Positions 40,314 to 49,111 of a DNA stretch of 64,000 bases are shown here, piece by piece; the stretch's first letter is position 1; each line of letters starts with the position of its first letter. This DNA comes from Streptomyces olivaceus (GTDB taxonomy: Bacteria > Actinomycetota > Actinomycetes > Streptomycetales > Streptomycetaceae): positions 186,001-250,000 of the forward strand of contig NZ_JOFH01000014.1 in the NCBI RefSeq assembly GCF_000721235.1, read 5' to 3'. The notes beneath the pieces were generated by a model. It was not told the origin of the DNA. It saw only the letters and a list, made by a program, of their open reading frames with translations, and made no database searches. The translations under genes and the position numbers were made by a program.

Positions 40314-41636
40314 TCACCCCTCCAGGAGGCGCTGCCCCACGTACTCTCCCTCGGCCGCCCCGCCCGGCACCGCGTACAGGCCGCTCGCCTCGTGCCGGAT
40401 GAACTGCGACAGCGCGTCGCCCCGGTCCAGTTTGCGCTGCACGGGCACGAAGCCCCGCAGCGGATCTGCCTGCCAGCAGATGAAGAGCAGGCCCGCGTCC
40501 GGGACGCCGTCGGCGTCGAAGCCGTCGTGGTACGAGAAGGGGCGGCGGACCATGGCCGCGCCCCCGTTCTGGTCGGGGCGGGTGATGCGGGCGTGGGCGT
40601 TGATGGGGACGACGAGGCTCCCGGACCCGTCCGTCTTCTCCAGGTCCATCTCGCTGGTCTCGGTGCCTCCGGACAGCGGCGCCCCGTCGGACTTGCGGCG
40701 GCCGATGACAGCCTCCTGCGCCTTGAGGGAGAGCTGCTCCCAGTCGTCGAGGAGCATGCGGATGCGGCGTACGACGACGTAGGAGCCGTTCGCCATCCAG
40801 GCCGGGGTGTTCGGCCCCGGCTGCCCGGGGACGAAGATCCGGCGGTCGAAGTCGTCCTCGGCGGGCTTGGGGTTGCGCGTGCCGTCGACCTGGCCCATGA
40901 GGTTGCGGGCGGTCATGGGGTGGGCGGTGGCTCCCGGCGAGCGGTTGAAGCCGTTCATCTGCCAGCGGACGCGGGCGGCCGACCCGGCGTCCTGCTGGAT
41001 GGCGCGCAGGGCGTGGAAGGCCACCAGGGCGTCGTCGGCGCCGATCTGCACCCACAGGTCGCCGTCGCTGCGGCTCTTGTCGAGGTGGTCGGAGGAGAAG
41101 TCCGGGAGCGGGTCGAGGGCGGCCGGGCGCTGTGCCTCCAGTCCGGTCCGGCCGAAGAAGCTGTGCCCGAATCCGAAGGTCACGGTGAGCGAGGAGGGTC
41201 CGGCGTCCCGCGCCACGTCCGTGTCACGGCTTCCGGCCGGCTCGCCCGCCATCAGCCGCCGGGCCGTCTCGGACCACCGGCGCAGCAGCGCGGCGGCCTC
41301 CTTGCGCCCGGCTCCCGCGGCGAGGTCGAAGGCGACGAGATGGCCGCGGGCCTGCAGGGACGTGGTGATGCCGGGCTGGTGTTTCACGTGAAACAGTGCC
41401 CGCTCGCTGCCGAGCGAGGTGAGGGGCGTGGCCGCCGAGGAGGGCGCGGCGGCATAGCCCGCGGCGGCGCCCGCCGCCCCGAACACGAGTCCGGTGGCAC
41501 CGGCGGTGCCGAGCAGCCGCCGGCGTGAGAGGCCCCGGCGGTCGTCGTTGTCTCCGGAGTCGTGCGGCCCGGGCCCGCCGGAGGGCGTACGGGAGGCCTC
41601 GGAGGGCCGGGCCTGCGGGACGGACTGGTCTGTCAT
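40314..41636 (-). CDS. dtpA: DyP-type heme peroxidase, Tat-exported (DtpA)
   Basis: A 440-residue extracytoplasmic peroxidase. The N-terminus carries a twin-arginine signal (LSRRRLLGTAG then a hydrophobic stretch, about 37-68). The heme-distal GxxDG motif is GQVDG, and the proximal His is in RRPFSYHDGFD. In S. lividans the orthologue DtpA matures the copper oxidase GlxA, matching the copper genes upstream. It begins 8 bases after copCD. Residues 82-86 (FHVKH) are encoded by a perfect ParB site. Confidence 0.93.
   Translation of the reverse strand: MTDQSVPQARPSEASRTPSGGPGPHDSGDNDDRRGLSRRRLLGTAGATGLVFGAAGAAAGYAAAPSSAATPLTSLGSERALFHVKHQPGITTSLQARGHLVAFDLAAGAGRKEAAALLRRWSETARRLMAGEPAGSRDTDVARDAGPSSLTVTFGFGHSFFGRTGLEAQRPAALDPLPDFSSDHLDKSRSDGDLWVQIGADDALVAFHALRAIQQDAGSAARVRWQMNGFNRSPGATAHPMTARNLMGQVDGTRNPKPAEDDFDRRIFVPGQPGPNTPAWMANGSYVVVRRIRMLLDDWEQLSLKAQEAVIGRRKSDGAPLSGGTETSEMDLEKTDGSGSLVVPINAHARITRPDQNGGAAMVRRPFSYHDGFDADGVPDAGLLFICWQADPLRGFVPVQRKLDRGDALSQFIRHEASGLYAVPGGAAEGEYVGQRLLEG
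41381..41394. other. parS site inside the dtpA coding region
   Basis: A perfect GTTTCACGTGAAAC, with T and A flanks (41380-41395), inside codons 81-86 of dtpA. It lies near the join between the signal segment and the mature peroxidase, where sequence is less constrained. Confidence 0.93.
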
Positions 41637-41644
41637 GGTGCGGT

Positions 41645-43567
41645 TCAGCCGATCTGCGTGTTCTTGGAGACGGTCACCTGGTCGATGTCGGAGGTCCGCA
41701 CGGTCACGGCGACCTCCCAGTCGCCGGCCACCGGGATCTGCACCCCGCTCGCCGACCAGTGACCGGTGGTGATGTGGTCGGGGGCGACCGGCAGGGGGCC
41801 GATGTCCTTCGCCTCCTGGGTCAGTGCGACCTTGACCTCGGGGACGTCTACGGCGGTTCCGTCCGGGCCCTCGACGTAGAGGTGCAGGTCGTTGGCGCCG
41901 ACCCGGGCGGGGTCCAGCTCGACCCGTACGAGGCCCTTGCCGTCCTGGCCACCGGTGTCGAAGGGCATGTCCAGTGTCACCGCTCCGGTGGAGGGCGTGG
42001 ACGGGGCGGTGGAGGACGCGCCGGCGGCCGTGGCCTCCTCCTGCGTCCGGCCGGGTTCGGTCTGGGTCAGGACGGTGGTGACGGCGAGCAGGACGACGGC
42101 GACTCCCGCCTCGGCGAGCACGGAGCGGCGCAGTGCGAAGCGGTGGGGGTCGGCGTCCCGTTGCCGCTTCTGCCGTGCGGCGTCCACGGCCGCGCGCTGC
42201 CTGGCGAGCTGGGCGGCGCGCTGGGACCCCCCGGAGCCCTTCGCGTTCCCGGCCCCCTTCGAGCCCCCGGACGCCTTCGCCCCGGCCTTTTCCCGCTCAC
42301 CCCCGGCTTTCCCCCGTTGACGTACGACGACGGCCGCCGTGTCCGCGAGCCGGGCCGTCCAGCGCCGCGAGAAGTAGGCGATGCCGACGAGCACCGCCAC
42401 GAGCGCGATCTTGGCCAGGAGCAGCTGTCCGTACCGGGTGTCGGTGAAGGCGGTCCAGGAACCTAGCTGGCGCCAGGACTGGTAGGTGCCGGTCACCACC
42501 AGCGCGACCACGCTGCCGAAGGCGACGGCCGAGAACCGGCGTACGGCGTCGGTGGGGACCGGCGTGTCCGCGGGGCCCCGGTACAGGGCGACCAGCAGTG
42601 CGGCGAGTCCGCCGAACCAGGTGGCCACGGCTATCAGGTGCACGACGTCGACCGGCATGGCGAGGCCCGCCTGGAGGCCGACGGAGGCGTGCTCGGACAT
42701 GGCCCAGGTCGCCGCGAGACCCGCCGCGACGACGGTGCCGCCGACGGCGAGGCCGAAGGTGAGGTCTCGTCTCTCCTCGTCCTCGCGCTTGTCGTAGGCG
42801 CCGAAGAGTACGGCCACGAACAGGGCCGCCGCCGCGAGCAGCAGCAGCCGGGAGACCAGCGCGGCGCCCGTCTTGGTCTGCAGCACCTCGCCGAGCAGGC
42901 CCAGGTCGAAGACGTCGGCGACCTTCCCGGACCCGGTGTAGGAGCCGCGCAGCAGGAGGAGCAGGAGCGTGGCGGCGGTCAGCGCGAGCCAGCCGGAGAC
43001 GACGAACCGCTGCACGACCCGGACACCGGAACCGCGGGGCCAGCAGGCGAGGACGAAGGCGGCGCCGCCCACCAGGACGGCGAACCCGGTGTACGACACG
43101 TACCGTCCGACGCCGTACAGCCCGCCGATGAACCCGCCGCCCGCCGCCTGCGCGGTGGCGGAGACCGAGGTCTCGGACGGGGCGCCGACGGAGAAGGTGT
43201 AGGCGCCGGCCACGGGATGGCTGTCGGCGGAGACGACCTGGTAGGTCACCGTGTACGTGCCGTCGGGCAGTCCGGCGTGCAGCTTCACGGCGTACGTCGT
43301 GCCGCCGGTGCCGGTCGGCCCGCCGTCGTCGACCCGCTTGCCCTTGGGGTCAAGGACGCGCACCGAGTCGTCGTCCATGGAGACCGACTCGGAGAAGGTG
43401 AGCGACACCTGGGCCGGAGCCCGGTCGACCACCGCCCCCTGCCGGGGGTCGCTGCCGGTGAGCGCGGCGTGCGCGGAGGCGGGTCCGGCACCGGCCAGCA
43501 GCGCGCAGGCCGCGGCCAGGAGCAGCAGCACCAGGGTCCGGACGCGCGGGGCGGTGGTCTGCGTCAA
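41645..43567 (-). CDS. copCD: CopC-CopD copper import/resistance fusion
   Basis: A 640-residue protein. A signal peptide ends in ...ASA and the mature chain starts HAALTGSDP, whose N-terminal His is the CopC copper ligand; CopC runs to about residue 125. Eight or so helices of the CopD domain follow (about 145-440). A basic Lys/Ala/Gly/Arg linker, one more helix, and an outer beta-domain (about 530-640, VTLDMPFDTGG) end it. It would pass copper across the membrane to the cytochrome/peroxidase pathway. ecuC lies 12 bases upstream and dtpA 8 bases downstream. Confidence 0.92.
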   Translation of the reverse strand: MTQTTAPRVRTLVLLLLAAACALLAGAGPASAHAALTGSDPRQGAVVDRAPAQVSLTFSESVSMDDDSVRVLDPKGKRVDDGGPTGTGGTTYAVKLHAGLPDGTYTVTYQVVSADSHPVAGAYTFSVGAPSETSVSATAQAAGGGFIGGLYGVGRYVSYTGFAVLVGGAAFVLACWPRGSGVRVVQRFVVSGWLALTAATLLLLLLRGSYTGSGKVADVFDLGLLGEVLQTKTGAALVSRLLLLAAAALFVAVLFGAYDKREDEERRDLTFGLAVGGTVVAAGLAATWAMSEHASVGLQAGLAMPVDVVHLIAVATWFGGLAALLVALYRGPADTPVPTDAVRRFSAVAFGSVVALVVTGTYQSWRQLGSWTAFTDTRYGQLLLAKIALVAVLVGIAYFSRRWTARLADTAAVVVRQRGKAGGEREKAGAKASGGSKGAGNAKGSGGSQRAAQLARQRAAVDAARQKRQRDADPHRFALRRSVLAEAGVAVVLLAVTTVLTQTEPGRTQEEATAAGASSTAPSTPSTGAVTLDMPFDTGGQDGKGLVRVELDPARVGANDLHLYVEGPDGTAVDVPEVKVALTQEAKDIGPLPVAPDHITTGHWSASGVQIPVAGDWEVAVTVRTSDIDQVTVSKNTQIG

Positions 43568-43579
43568 GGTGGTCCTCCT

Positions 43580-44080
43580 TCAGTGTCCGGTGTGTTCGGA
43601 GTGCGCGGAGTGCCCGTCGGCGGGCCGGTAGGTGGCCGCCTTCACGGGCAGTTCGACCGTGACGGGGTCGGAGTGGGCGAAGTGCAGCTCGACGGCGACC
43701 GACTGCCCCTGCTCCGGCTGCTGCCGCAGCTTCTCGAACATGAGGTGGTTGCCGCCGCTCCTGAACACGAGCTGCCCGTGGGCGGGGACCTCCAGGCGGT
43801 CGGCCTCCTTCATGGTCCCGTCCACGGTTTCGTGCAGGGTGACCTCGCCGGCCTCGCTCGTGACGGAGGTCAGTTCGTCCGCCTTGCCGCCCTCGTTGGA
43901 GATGGTGAGGAACCCCGCCGCCATCGAGTCGGAGACCGGCTGCGGCATGTAGGCGGCCTCGACCGAGAGTTCGGCGGCGGAGGAAGAGGCGGAGCCGGCT
44001 CCGGAGTCCGAGCCCGCGCAGCCCGCGGCGGCCAGCGCGCCGATCGCCGCGAGGACGGCGAGGGCGGGCCGGCGCGTCAC
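43580..44080 (-). CDS. ecuC: PCu(A)C-type copper chaperone lipoprotein (EcuC)
   Basis: A 166-residue extracytoplasmic copper chaperone. A lipobox (LAAAGCAGS, Cys at about 21) anchors it. The PCuAC copper motif can be read: HETVDGTM then HLM at the right spacing in a beta fold (LVFRSGGNHLMFEKL). A His-rich end (GHSAHSEHTGH) adds possible ligands. The GTG start overlaps the sco stop by four bases (GTGA), so Sco and EcuC are translated together; S. lividans EcuC delivers Cu to Sco. Confidence 0.92.
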   Translation of the reverse strand: MTRRPALAVLAAIGALAAAGCAGSDSGAGSASSSAAELSVEAAYMPQPVSDSMAAGFLTISNEGGKADELTSVTSEAGEVTLHETVDGTMKEADRLEVPAHGQLVFRSGGNHLMFEKLRQQPEQGQSVAVELHFAHSDPVTVELPVKAATYRPADGHSAHSEHTGH

Positions 44081-44727
44081 GGGTTCTGCCCCTTGATGAG
44101 CTTCGGCAGGTCCTTGGTGTAGTCGTCGACGGTGGCGTCCTCGCCGTAGAGGACGTAGCCCGCGTCGGACTTCGGGGAGAAGGCGACGACCTGGGTGCCG
44201 TGGGTGGAGACGATCTTGCCGTTCTTGTCCTTGGACGGCGGGTCGATCGAGATGCCGAGGGTGCGGGCGCCGGCCTGGATGGTGTCGAAGTCTCCGGTCA
44301 GGCCGACGATCTGCGAGTCGATGCCCTTGAGCCACTTGCCGAGCGCGGCCGGGGTGTCCCGCTCCGGGTCGGTGCTGACGAACACGACCTGCAGCTTGTC
44401 CTGCTCGGCCTGGGGCAGCTGCTTCTTGGCCACGGCGATGTTGTTCATGGTCAGCGGGCAGACGTCGGGGCAGTGGGTGTAGCCGAAGTAGACGAGGGTG
44501 GGCTTGCCGGCGGTCCGCTCGCGGAGGTCGTACTCCTTGCCCGTGGCGTCGGTGAGCACCAGGTCGGGCTTCTCGAAGGGCTTGTCGAGGACGGTGGCGG
44601 CCTGCTGGCTGCTGTCCTCGGAGACCACGGTGACGGGCTTGTCGCTGTCGCCCTCGCCGCCGCAGGCGGACAGGGTGAGGGTGGCGGCGGCGAGCAGGGC
44701 GGCCGCGGCGAAGGTCTTGTTGCGCAT
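44077..44727 (-). CDS. sco: Sco1/SenC-type copper chaperone lipoprotein
   Basis: A 216-residue thioredoxin-fold protein anchored as a lipoprotein (LTLSACGGE, Cys about 22). The metal site CxxxC is in GYTHCPDVCPLTM (about residues 84-96) and the third ligand is the His in STHGTQVV. It receives Cu(I) from EcuC and hands it to DtpA/GlxA or cytochrome oxidase. The gene starts after two hairpins that separate it from ycnI. Confidence 0.95.
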   Translation of the reverse strand: MRNKTFAAAALLAAATLTLSACGGEGDSDKPVTVVSEDSSQQAATVLDKPFEKPDLVLTDATGKEYDLRERTAGKPTLVYFGYTHCPDVCPLTMNNIAVAKKQLPQAEQDKLQVVFVSTDPERDTPAALGKWLKGIDSQIVGLTGDFDTIQAGARTLGISIDPPSKDKNGKIVSTHGTQVVAFSPKSDAGYVLYGEDATVDDYTKDLPKLIKGQNP

Positions 44728-44758
44728 AGAGGAATGTCCCAGATGTGAAGTGCTCCGG

Positions 44759-44801
44759 TGCGCGCCGGGCCCGTCGGTACGACGGGGCAGCCCGGCGCGC
44801 A
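44759..44801 (-). terminator. Hairpin between ycnI and sco (proximal to sco)
   Basis: A perfect 12-base stem, TGCGCGCCGGGC (44759-44770) with its complement at 44790-44801, lies within the leader of sco. It could act as attenuator, since the sco start lies only 32 bases further. Confidence 0.65.
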
Positions 44802-44814
44802 CCGGACGTGAGGA

Positions 44815-44840
44815 TGCGTCGGCGGGGCCGCGCCGACGCA
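44815..44840 (-). terminator. Hairpin after ycnI
   Basis: A perfect 10-base stem, TGCGTCGGCG (44815-44824) and its complement (44831-44840), with loop GGGCCG, is 15 bases past the ycnI stop. It probably terminates ycnI transcripts. Confidence 0.7.
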
Positions 44841-44855
44841 CCGGTGCGGGCGTGG

Positions 44856-45596
44856 TTACGCCGTCGCACCGGAGTCGCGCCGACGGCCGGCCAGCACGCC
44901 GTAGGCGACGCCCGCCGCACCGACGACGATGCCGACGATGCCGAGGACCCGGGCGGTGGTGTCGCTGCCGTCGCCCGAACCGGAGTCGGCGGCGGTGTTC
45001 TGGGCGGCGGCCTCGGTGTCGTCCCCGGACTCCGCGCCCGACGCGCCGTGGGCGTCGCCCTCGGCGGCCGCCAGCTCCAGCACGGGTGCCGGGGTCTCGG
45101 GCTCCTCCTGACCCTCCTGCTGCACCTCGATCCAGCGCACGACCTCCTTGTTGGAGTACGTCTGGACGGCCTTGAAGACCAGCTGGTCGGCGTCTTCGGG
45201 CAGCGCGCCGAGGGAGACCGGGAACTTCTGGAAGTAGCCGGGCTCGATGCCCTTGCCGTCGGCGGTCCAGGTCACTTTGGAGACGGCCTCGGTGATCTTC
45301 TGGCCGTGCGACTCCAGCGGCTTGTCCAGCTTGGACTTGGTGACCTCGGCCTTCCAGCCCGGGACCGGCTCGGGCATCACGGACGACAGCGGGTGGTCGG
45401 TGGGGAAGTTGACCTCCAGCTTGGTGGTGGAGGCGTTGTCGCGTTCGTTGGGGACCTTGAAGTCGACGACCGCGTAGCCGCCCTTGGCGGCCGTTCCCTC
45501 CGGCTGCACGCTGACGTGCGCGAACGCGGGGGCGGACAGGGCGAGGACGGCGATGCCGGAGACGGCGCCGGCGGCGGCGATACGGGAAGCCTTCAT
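44856..45596 (-). CDS. ycnI: YcnI-type (DUF1775) copper-associated membrane-anchored protein
   Basis: A 246-residue protein with a signal peptide ending AFA, so the mature chain begins HVSVQPEG: its N-terminal His is the copper ligand seen in YcnI of Bacillus. The YcnI domain spans about 28-165. An acidic Ser/Ala/Glu linker and one C-terminal membrane helix (about 218-238, followed by RRR) anchor it outside. It is the first gene of the copper cluster and probably gives Cu(II) to the other proteins. Confidence 0.92.
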   Translation of the reverse strand: MKASRIAAAGAVSGIAVLALSAPAFAHVSVQPEGTAAKGGYAVVDFKVPNERDNASTTKLEVNFPTDHPLSSVMPEPVPGWKAEVTKSKLDKPLESHGQKITEAVSKVTWTADGKGIEPGYFQKFPVSLGALPEDADQLVFKAVQTYSNKEVVRWIEVQQEGQEEPETPAPVLELAAAEGDAHGASGAESGDDTEAAAQNTAADSGSGDGSDTTARVLGIVGIVVGAAGVAYGVLAGRRRDSGATA

Positions 45597-45799
45597 GGAT
45601 GGGCACTCCGCTTCGGGTGGGCGTCGCACCGGTACGGGCCCGGTGACGACGACGGTGGAGGTGACAGGAGGGGCAGCGCGCGCACGCGCGCGTGCCGCAC
45701 GACGGCGGGTCCCGCAGCCTCCGCATCCGGTCGGGGCCGGCCGGCACTCTGGAACGAGGTCGGGCCGGCGGTCCGGAACGGGGTGGTGGTCGCGTCGTG

Positions 45800-46639
45800 T
45801 CAGGCGGCGAGGGCGAACGCGTCGCTCGGCGGGCCGCGCCTGATCACCGTGTGCTGGAGTGCCGCGGTGCACGGTACGCGCGGCGCCGGGCGGGCGGCCC
45901 GCGGCGGGCGCGGACCCGTGCCGGGGGCGCCGGCGAGCCCGGCGTGCAGGGCGCGCACCAGGGAGAGCGCCGCGCGCAGAGCCCGTACGAAGGCCGCCTC
46001 GGCCATCGTGTGGGCCGAGTGCGCCGACAGTTCCACGAGCCGGGCCAGGGCCAGGTCCCCGCGCCGCAGCAGCCATCCGGCGGCGAGGGCCGCGAGGACG
46101 TGGCCGAGCAGCATCGGCAGGGACGGCAGCAGCGGAACCGAGGCGCCGAGGGCGTCGGCGGGATGGTGCGCGGCACCGGAGGAGGCGTCCGGCGCGATCC
46201 GCGCGTCGTCGAGGATCCGCTGGGCCTGGGCCGGGCTGATCGCCGCCGCGGTGGTCCCGCAGACCAGCCGGGCGGCCTGCTGGACGAGCGAGGCGTCGGA
46301 CAGGGTGCCCGCACCGCCGGTGGACGCCGCGGCCGAACCGGACGCCGCGGCCGCGGTGGTGCCGTGCTGGCCGAGACCGAACAGGGCGTGCAGCGCGGTC
46401 TGCCCGGCGGTGAGCAGCAGCGCGATGCCGGGCAGGGAGCGCCGGCGCCCGGCGAGGGGTGCGGCGACCACGACTGCCGCGACGAAGCCCGCGCCCAGCG
46501 ACCACAGCGGAACGGTGGCGCAGGAGGCGAGTGTGTGCCCCGCCGCGGCCAGCACGACGCAGACCGCGGCGAACACCGCGGCCCGCAGGATCCGGAGGTC
46601 GTTCCCGGAGCGCGCCGTTGGCGGGTGGGGGGCAGTCAT
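45800..46639 (-). CDS. Membrane protein of unknown function in the copper cluster
   Basis: A 279-residue protein with five or six hydrophobic helices (about 18-38, 43-62, 70-90 and 160-190 most clearly) and a Pro/Arg-rich tail. The middle (about 92-150) is Ala/Ser/Gly-rich. I recognise no family. It lies upstream of ycnI on the same strand with a 200-base gap, so it may belong to the copper regulon. The ATG at 46639 is the start of the hydrophobic reading. Confidence 0.72.
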   Translation of the reverse strand: MTAPHPPTARSGNDLRILRAAVFAAVCVVLAAAGHTLASCATVPLWSLGAGFVAAVVVAAPLAGRRRSLPGIALLLTAGQTALHALFGLGQHGTTAAAASGSAAASTGGAGTLSDASLVQQAARLVCGTTAAAISPAQAQRILDDARIAPDASSGAAHHPADALGASVPLLPSLPMLLGHVLAALAAGWLLRRGDLALARLVELSAHSAHTMAEAAFVRALRAALSLVRALHAGLAGAPGTGPRPPRAARPAPRVPCTAALQHTVIRRGPPSDAFALAA

Positions 46640-46971
46640 GGCGGCCTCATCATCGCACTGACGTCCCCCACGCCGTACGGCAGGTCCGCAAGATGCCGTA
46701 CGTCCGCAAGCAGGCGCCTGCGACCGCAAGAGACCCCGTACATCCGAGAAGCAGGCGGAAGATCACGCTCTGATACGAAGCATCCCCCGCAGCCGCGAGG
46801 CGTCGGTACACCCGTGAGGCGTCCGCACACGCGTGGGACGGCTCCGCATACACCGGTCGGCGGCAGGGGGACATCCGCCAGATGAGCGGCGTCACCGGCC
46901 GAGTGGGCTTACGCCCCGGTGTGAGGGGCAATACGTATCGGTATGTCGAGCCGCGGCCGGGAGGCTGGAGC

Positions 46972-47433
46972 ATGAGCATCTGGTGGTCACTCCATTTGCG
47001 GCGCGAGGCTGCGAGCGTGCCCCTGGCCCGCCGCCTGCTGATCGGCACCATGGAGACCGCGGGCGTCGACCCAGACGTCTCCTTCGACCTCTCCGTCGCC
47101 CTCAGCGAGGCCTGCGCCAACGCCGTCGAGCACGGCGGGGACGATGCTCCGGGCGGCTCCGCGCAGGCCTACCGCGTCACGGCCTACCTCGACGGCGAAC
47201 GGTGCCGTATCGAGGTCGCCGACTCGGGGCCCGGCTTCTCCTCCGGACCGGCGGGCGCGGGCGTACGGATTCCCGCGGCACCGGCCGACGCGGAGAGCGG
47301 ACGCGGCCTGTGCATCATCCGCGAACTCGCCGACCACGTCCACATCGGGAGCGCCCCGGGCCGCTCCGGGTCCGTGGTCAGCTTCGACAAGCTCCTCAAG
47401 TGGCGTGAGGGCACACCGCTGATGGCGGTGTAG
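46972..47433 (+). CDS. ATP-binding protein of the anti-sigma/HATPase type
   Basis: A 153-residue protein with one histidine-kinase-like ATPase domain, like SpoIIAB/RsbW. The N-box is EACANAVEHG, the G1 box DSGPGF and the G2 box GRGLCII. Such proteins are abundant in Streptomyces and usually bind sigma factors or anti-anti-sigma proteins. No partner is next to it. ATG 46972 follows GGGAGGCTGG; ATG 46882 is in frame but less likely. Confidence 0.88.
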   Translation: MSIWWSLHLRREAASVPLARRLLIGTMETAGVDPDVSFDLSVALSEACANAVEHGGDDAPGGSAQAYRVTAYLDGERCRIEVADSGPGFSSGPAGAGVRIPAAPADAESGRGLCIIRELADHVHIGSAPGRSGSVVSFDKLLKWREGTPLMAV

Positions 47434-47452
47434 CGGTCCGGCGGCACGACGA

Positions 47453-47482
47453 CGGCCGGGCACCTGTGAAGGTGCCCGGCCG
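47453..47482. terminator. Bidirectional terminator, HATPase / pepP
   Basis: A perfect 13-base stem CGGCCGGGCACCT (47453-47465) with its complement at 47470-47482 and a GTGA loop lies between two converging genes. Confidence 0.85.
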
Positions 47483-47508
47483 CCGTGTTCCCGTCGGTGT
47501 TCGGTCCG

Positions 47509-48978
47509 TCAGCCCTTCAGCGCGGCCATCCACTCCTCGACCTCGTCCGACCGGCGCGGCAGCCCGGCGGACAGGTTCCGGTTGCCGTCGGCGGTGACGA
47601 GGATGTCGTCCTCGATGCGCACGCCGACGCCCCGGTACTCCTCGGGCACCGTCAGGTCGTCGGCCTGGAAGTACAGGCCCGGCTCGACGGTCAGCACCAT
47701 GCCGGGCTCCAGCGTGCCGTCCACGTACGACTCCACGCGGGCGGAGGCGCAGTCGTGGACGTCCAGGCCGAGCATGTGACCGGTGCCGTGCAGCGTCCAG
47801 CGGCGCTGCAGGCCCAGCTCGAGGACCCGCTCGACCGGGCCCTCGACCAGGCCCCACTCGACGAGTCGCTCGGCCAGCACCCGCTGCGCCGCGTCGTGGA
47901 AGTCGCGGTACTTGCCGCCCGGCTTGACCGCCGCGATGCCGGCCTCCTGGGCGTCGTACACCGCGTCGTAGATCTTCTTCTGCAGTGCGGTGTACGTGCC
48001 GTTGACCGGCAGCGTGCGCGTGACGTCCGCCGTGTAGTACGTGTGCGTCTCCACGCCCGCGTCGAGGAGCAGCAGGTCGCCGGAGCGGACGGGGCCGTCG
48101 TTGCGGACCCAGTGCAGGGTGCAGGCGTGCGGTCCGGCGGCGCAGATGGAGCCGTAGCCGACGTCGTTGCCCTCCACGCGCGCGCGGAGGAAGAAGGTGC
48201 CCTCGATGTAGCGCTCGCTGGTCGCCTCCGCCTTGTCGAGGACCTTCACGACGTCCTCGAAGCCGCGCACGGTGGAGTCGACGGCCTTTTGCAGCTCGCC
48301 GATCTCGAACTCGTCCTTGACCAGGCGGGCCTCGGACAGGAAGACGCGCAGCTCGTCGTCGCGCTCGGCGGTGACCTTGTCGGTCAGGGCCGCCTCGATG
48401 CCGGCGTCGTAGCTGCGCACGACGCGCACCGGGCCGGTGGCCTCGCGCAGGGAGCCGGCCAGCTCGCGGACGTCGGAGGCGGGGATGCCGTAGAGCTTTC
48501 CTGCCTCGGTGAGGGAGTGGCGGCGGCCGACCCACAGCTCGCCCTGGCCGTTCAGCCAGAACTCGCCGTTCTCGCGGTCCGAGCGCGGCAGGAGGTAGAT
48601 CGTCGCGGTGTGGCCGTCGCCCTTGGGCTCCAGGACCAGGACGCCGTCCTCGGTCTGGTTGCCGGTCAGGTACGTGTACTCCACCGAGGCGCGGAAGGGG
48701 TACTCCGTGTCGTTGGAGCGGGTCTTGAGGTTGCCCGCGGGGATCACCAGGCGCTCGCCCGGGAAGCGGGCGGACAGCGCGGCGCGGCGCGCGGCGGTCT
48801 CGGCGGCCTGGGCGATCGGCTCCAGGTCGTACAGCTCCGTGTCGGCCCAGCCGGACTTCATGCTCTCGGCCAGCTCGTCGGACACGCCCGGGTACAGGCC
48901 GTTCTTGCGCTGCTTGCCCGGCTCCTCGGCCTCGGTCTCCGGGTTCTCCGGGTTCTCCGGGGTGAGCTCCTCCGCCAC
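47509..48978 (-). CDS. pepP: Xaa-Pro aminopeptidase (aminopeptidase P)
   Basis: A 489-residue M24 metallopeptidase that removes an N-terminal residue before proline. The creatinase N-terminal domain (about 40-210) is followed by the pita-bread fold. Metal ligands show in LLLDAGVETHTYYTADVTRTLPV (two Asp), HGTGHMLGLDVHDC (His), TVEPGLYF (Glu) and VRIEDDILVT (Glu). GTG 48978 is preferred to ATG 48984 because AGGAGG abuts the ATG directly but is 6 bases before the GTG. The N-terminus is acidic and disordered. Confidence 0.93.
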   Translation of the reverse strand: MAEELTPENPENPETEAEEPGKQRKNGLYPGVSDELAESMKSGWADTELYDLEPIAQAAETAARRAALSARFPGERLVIPAGNLKTRSNDTEYPFRASVEYTYLTGNQTEDGVLVLEPKGDGHTATIYLLPRSDRENGEFWLNGQGELWVGRRHSLTEAGKLYGIPASDVRELAGSLREATGPVRVVRSYDAGIEAALTDKVTAERDDELRVFLSEARLVKDEFEIGELQKAVDSTVRGFEDVVKVLDKAEATSERYIEGTFFLRARVEGNDVGYGSICAAGPHACTLHWVRNDGPVRSGDLLLLDAGVETHTYYTADVTRTLPVNGTYTALQKKIYDAVYDAQEAGIAAVKPGGKYRDFHDAAQRVLAERLVEWGLVEGPVERVLELGLQRRWTLHGTGHMLGLDVHDCASARVESYVDGTLEPGMVLTVEPGLYFQADDLTVPEEYRGVGVRIEDDILVTADGNRNLSAGLPRRSDEVEEWMAALKG

Positions 48979-49111
48979 GGTCATCCTCCTCGATACGGCA
49001 CTGGACCACCCCCCATCGTACGGACGTGCGGAAGGGGGCCCAGGGGCGAAGGGCCTGTTACACAGGGGTGCCACCGTCCGCTGTCCGGGGTGTACGGCGT
49101 GTCAGTGTCCG

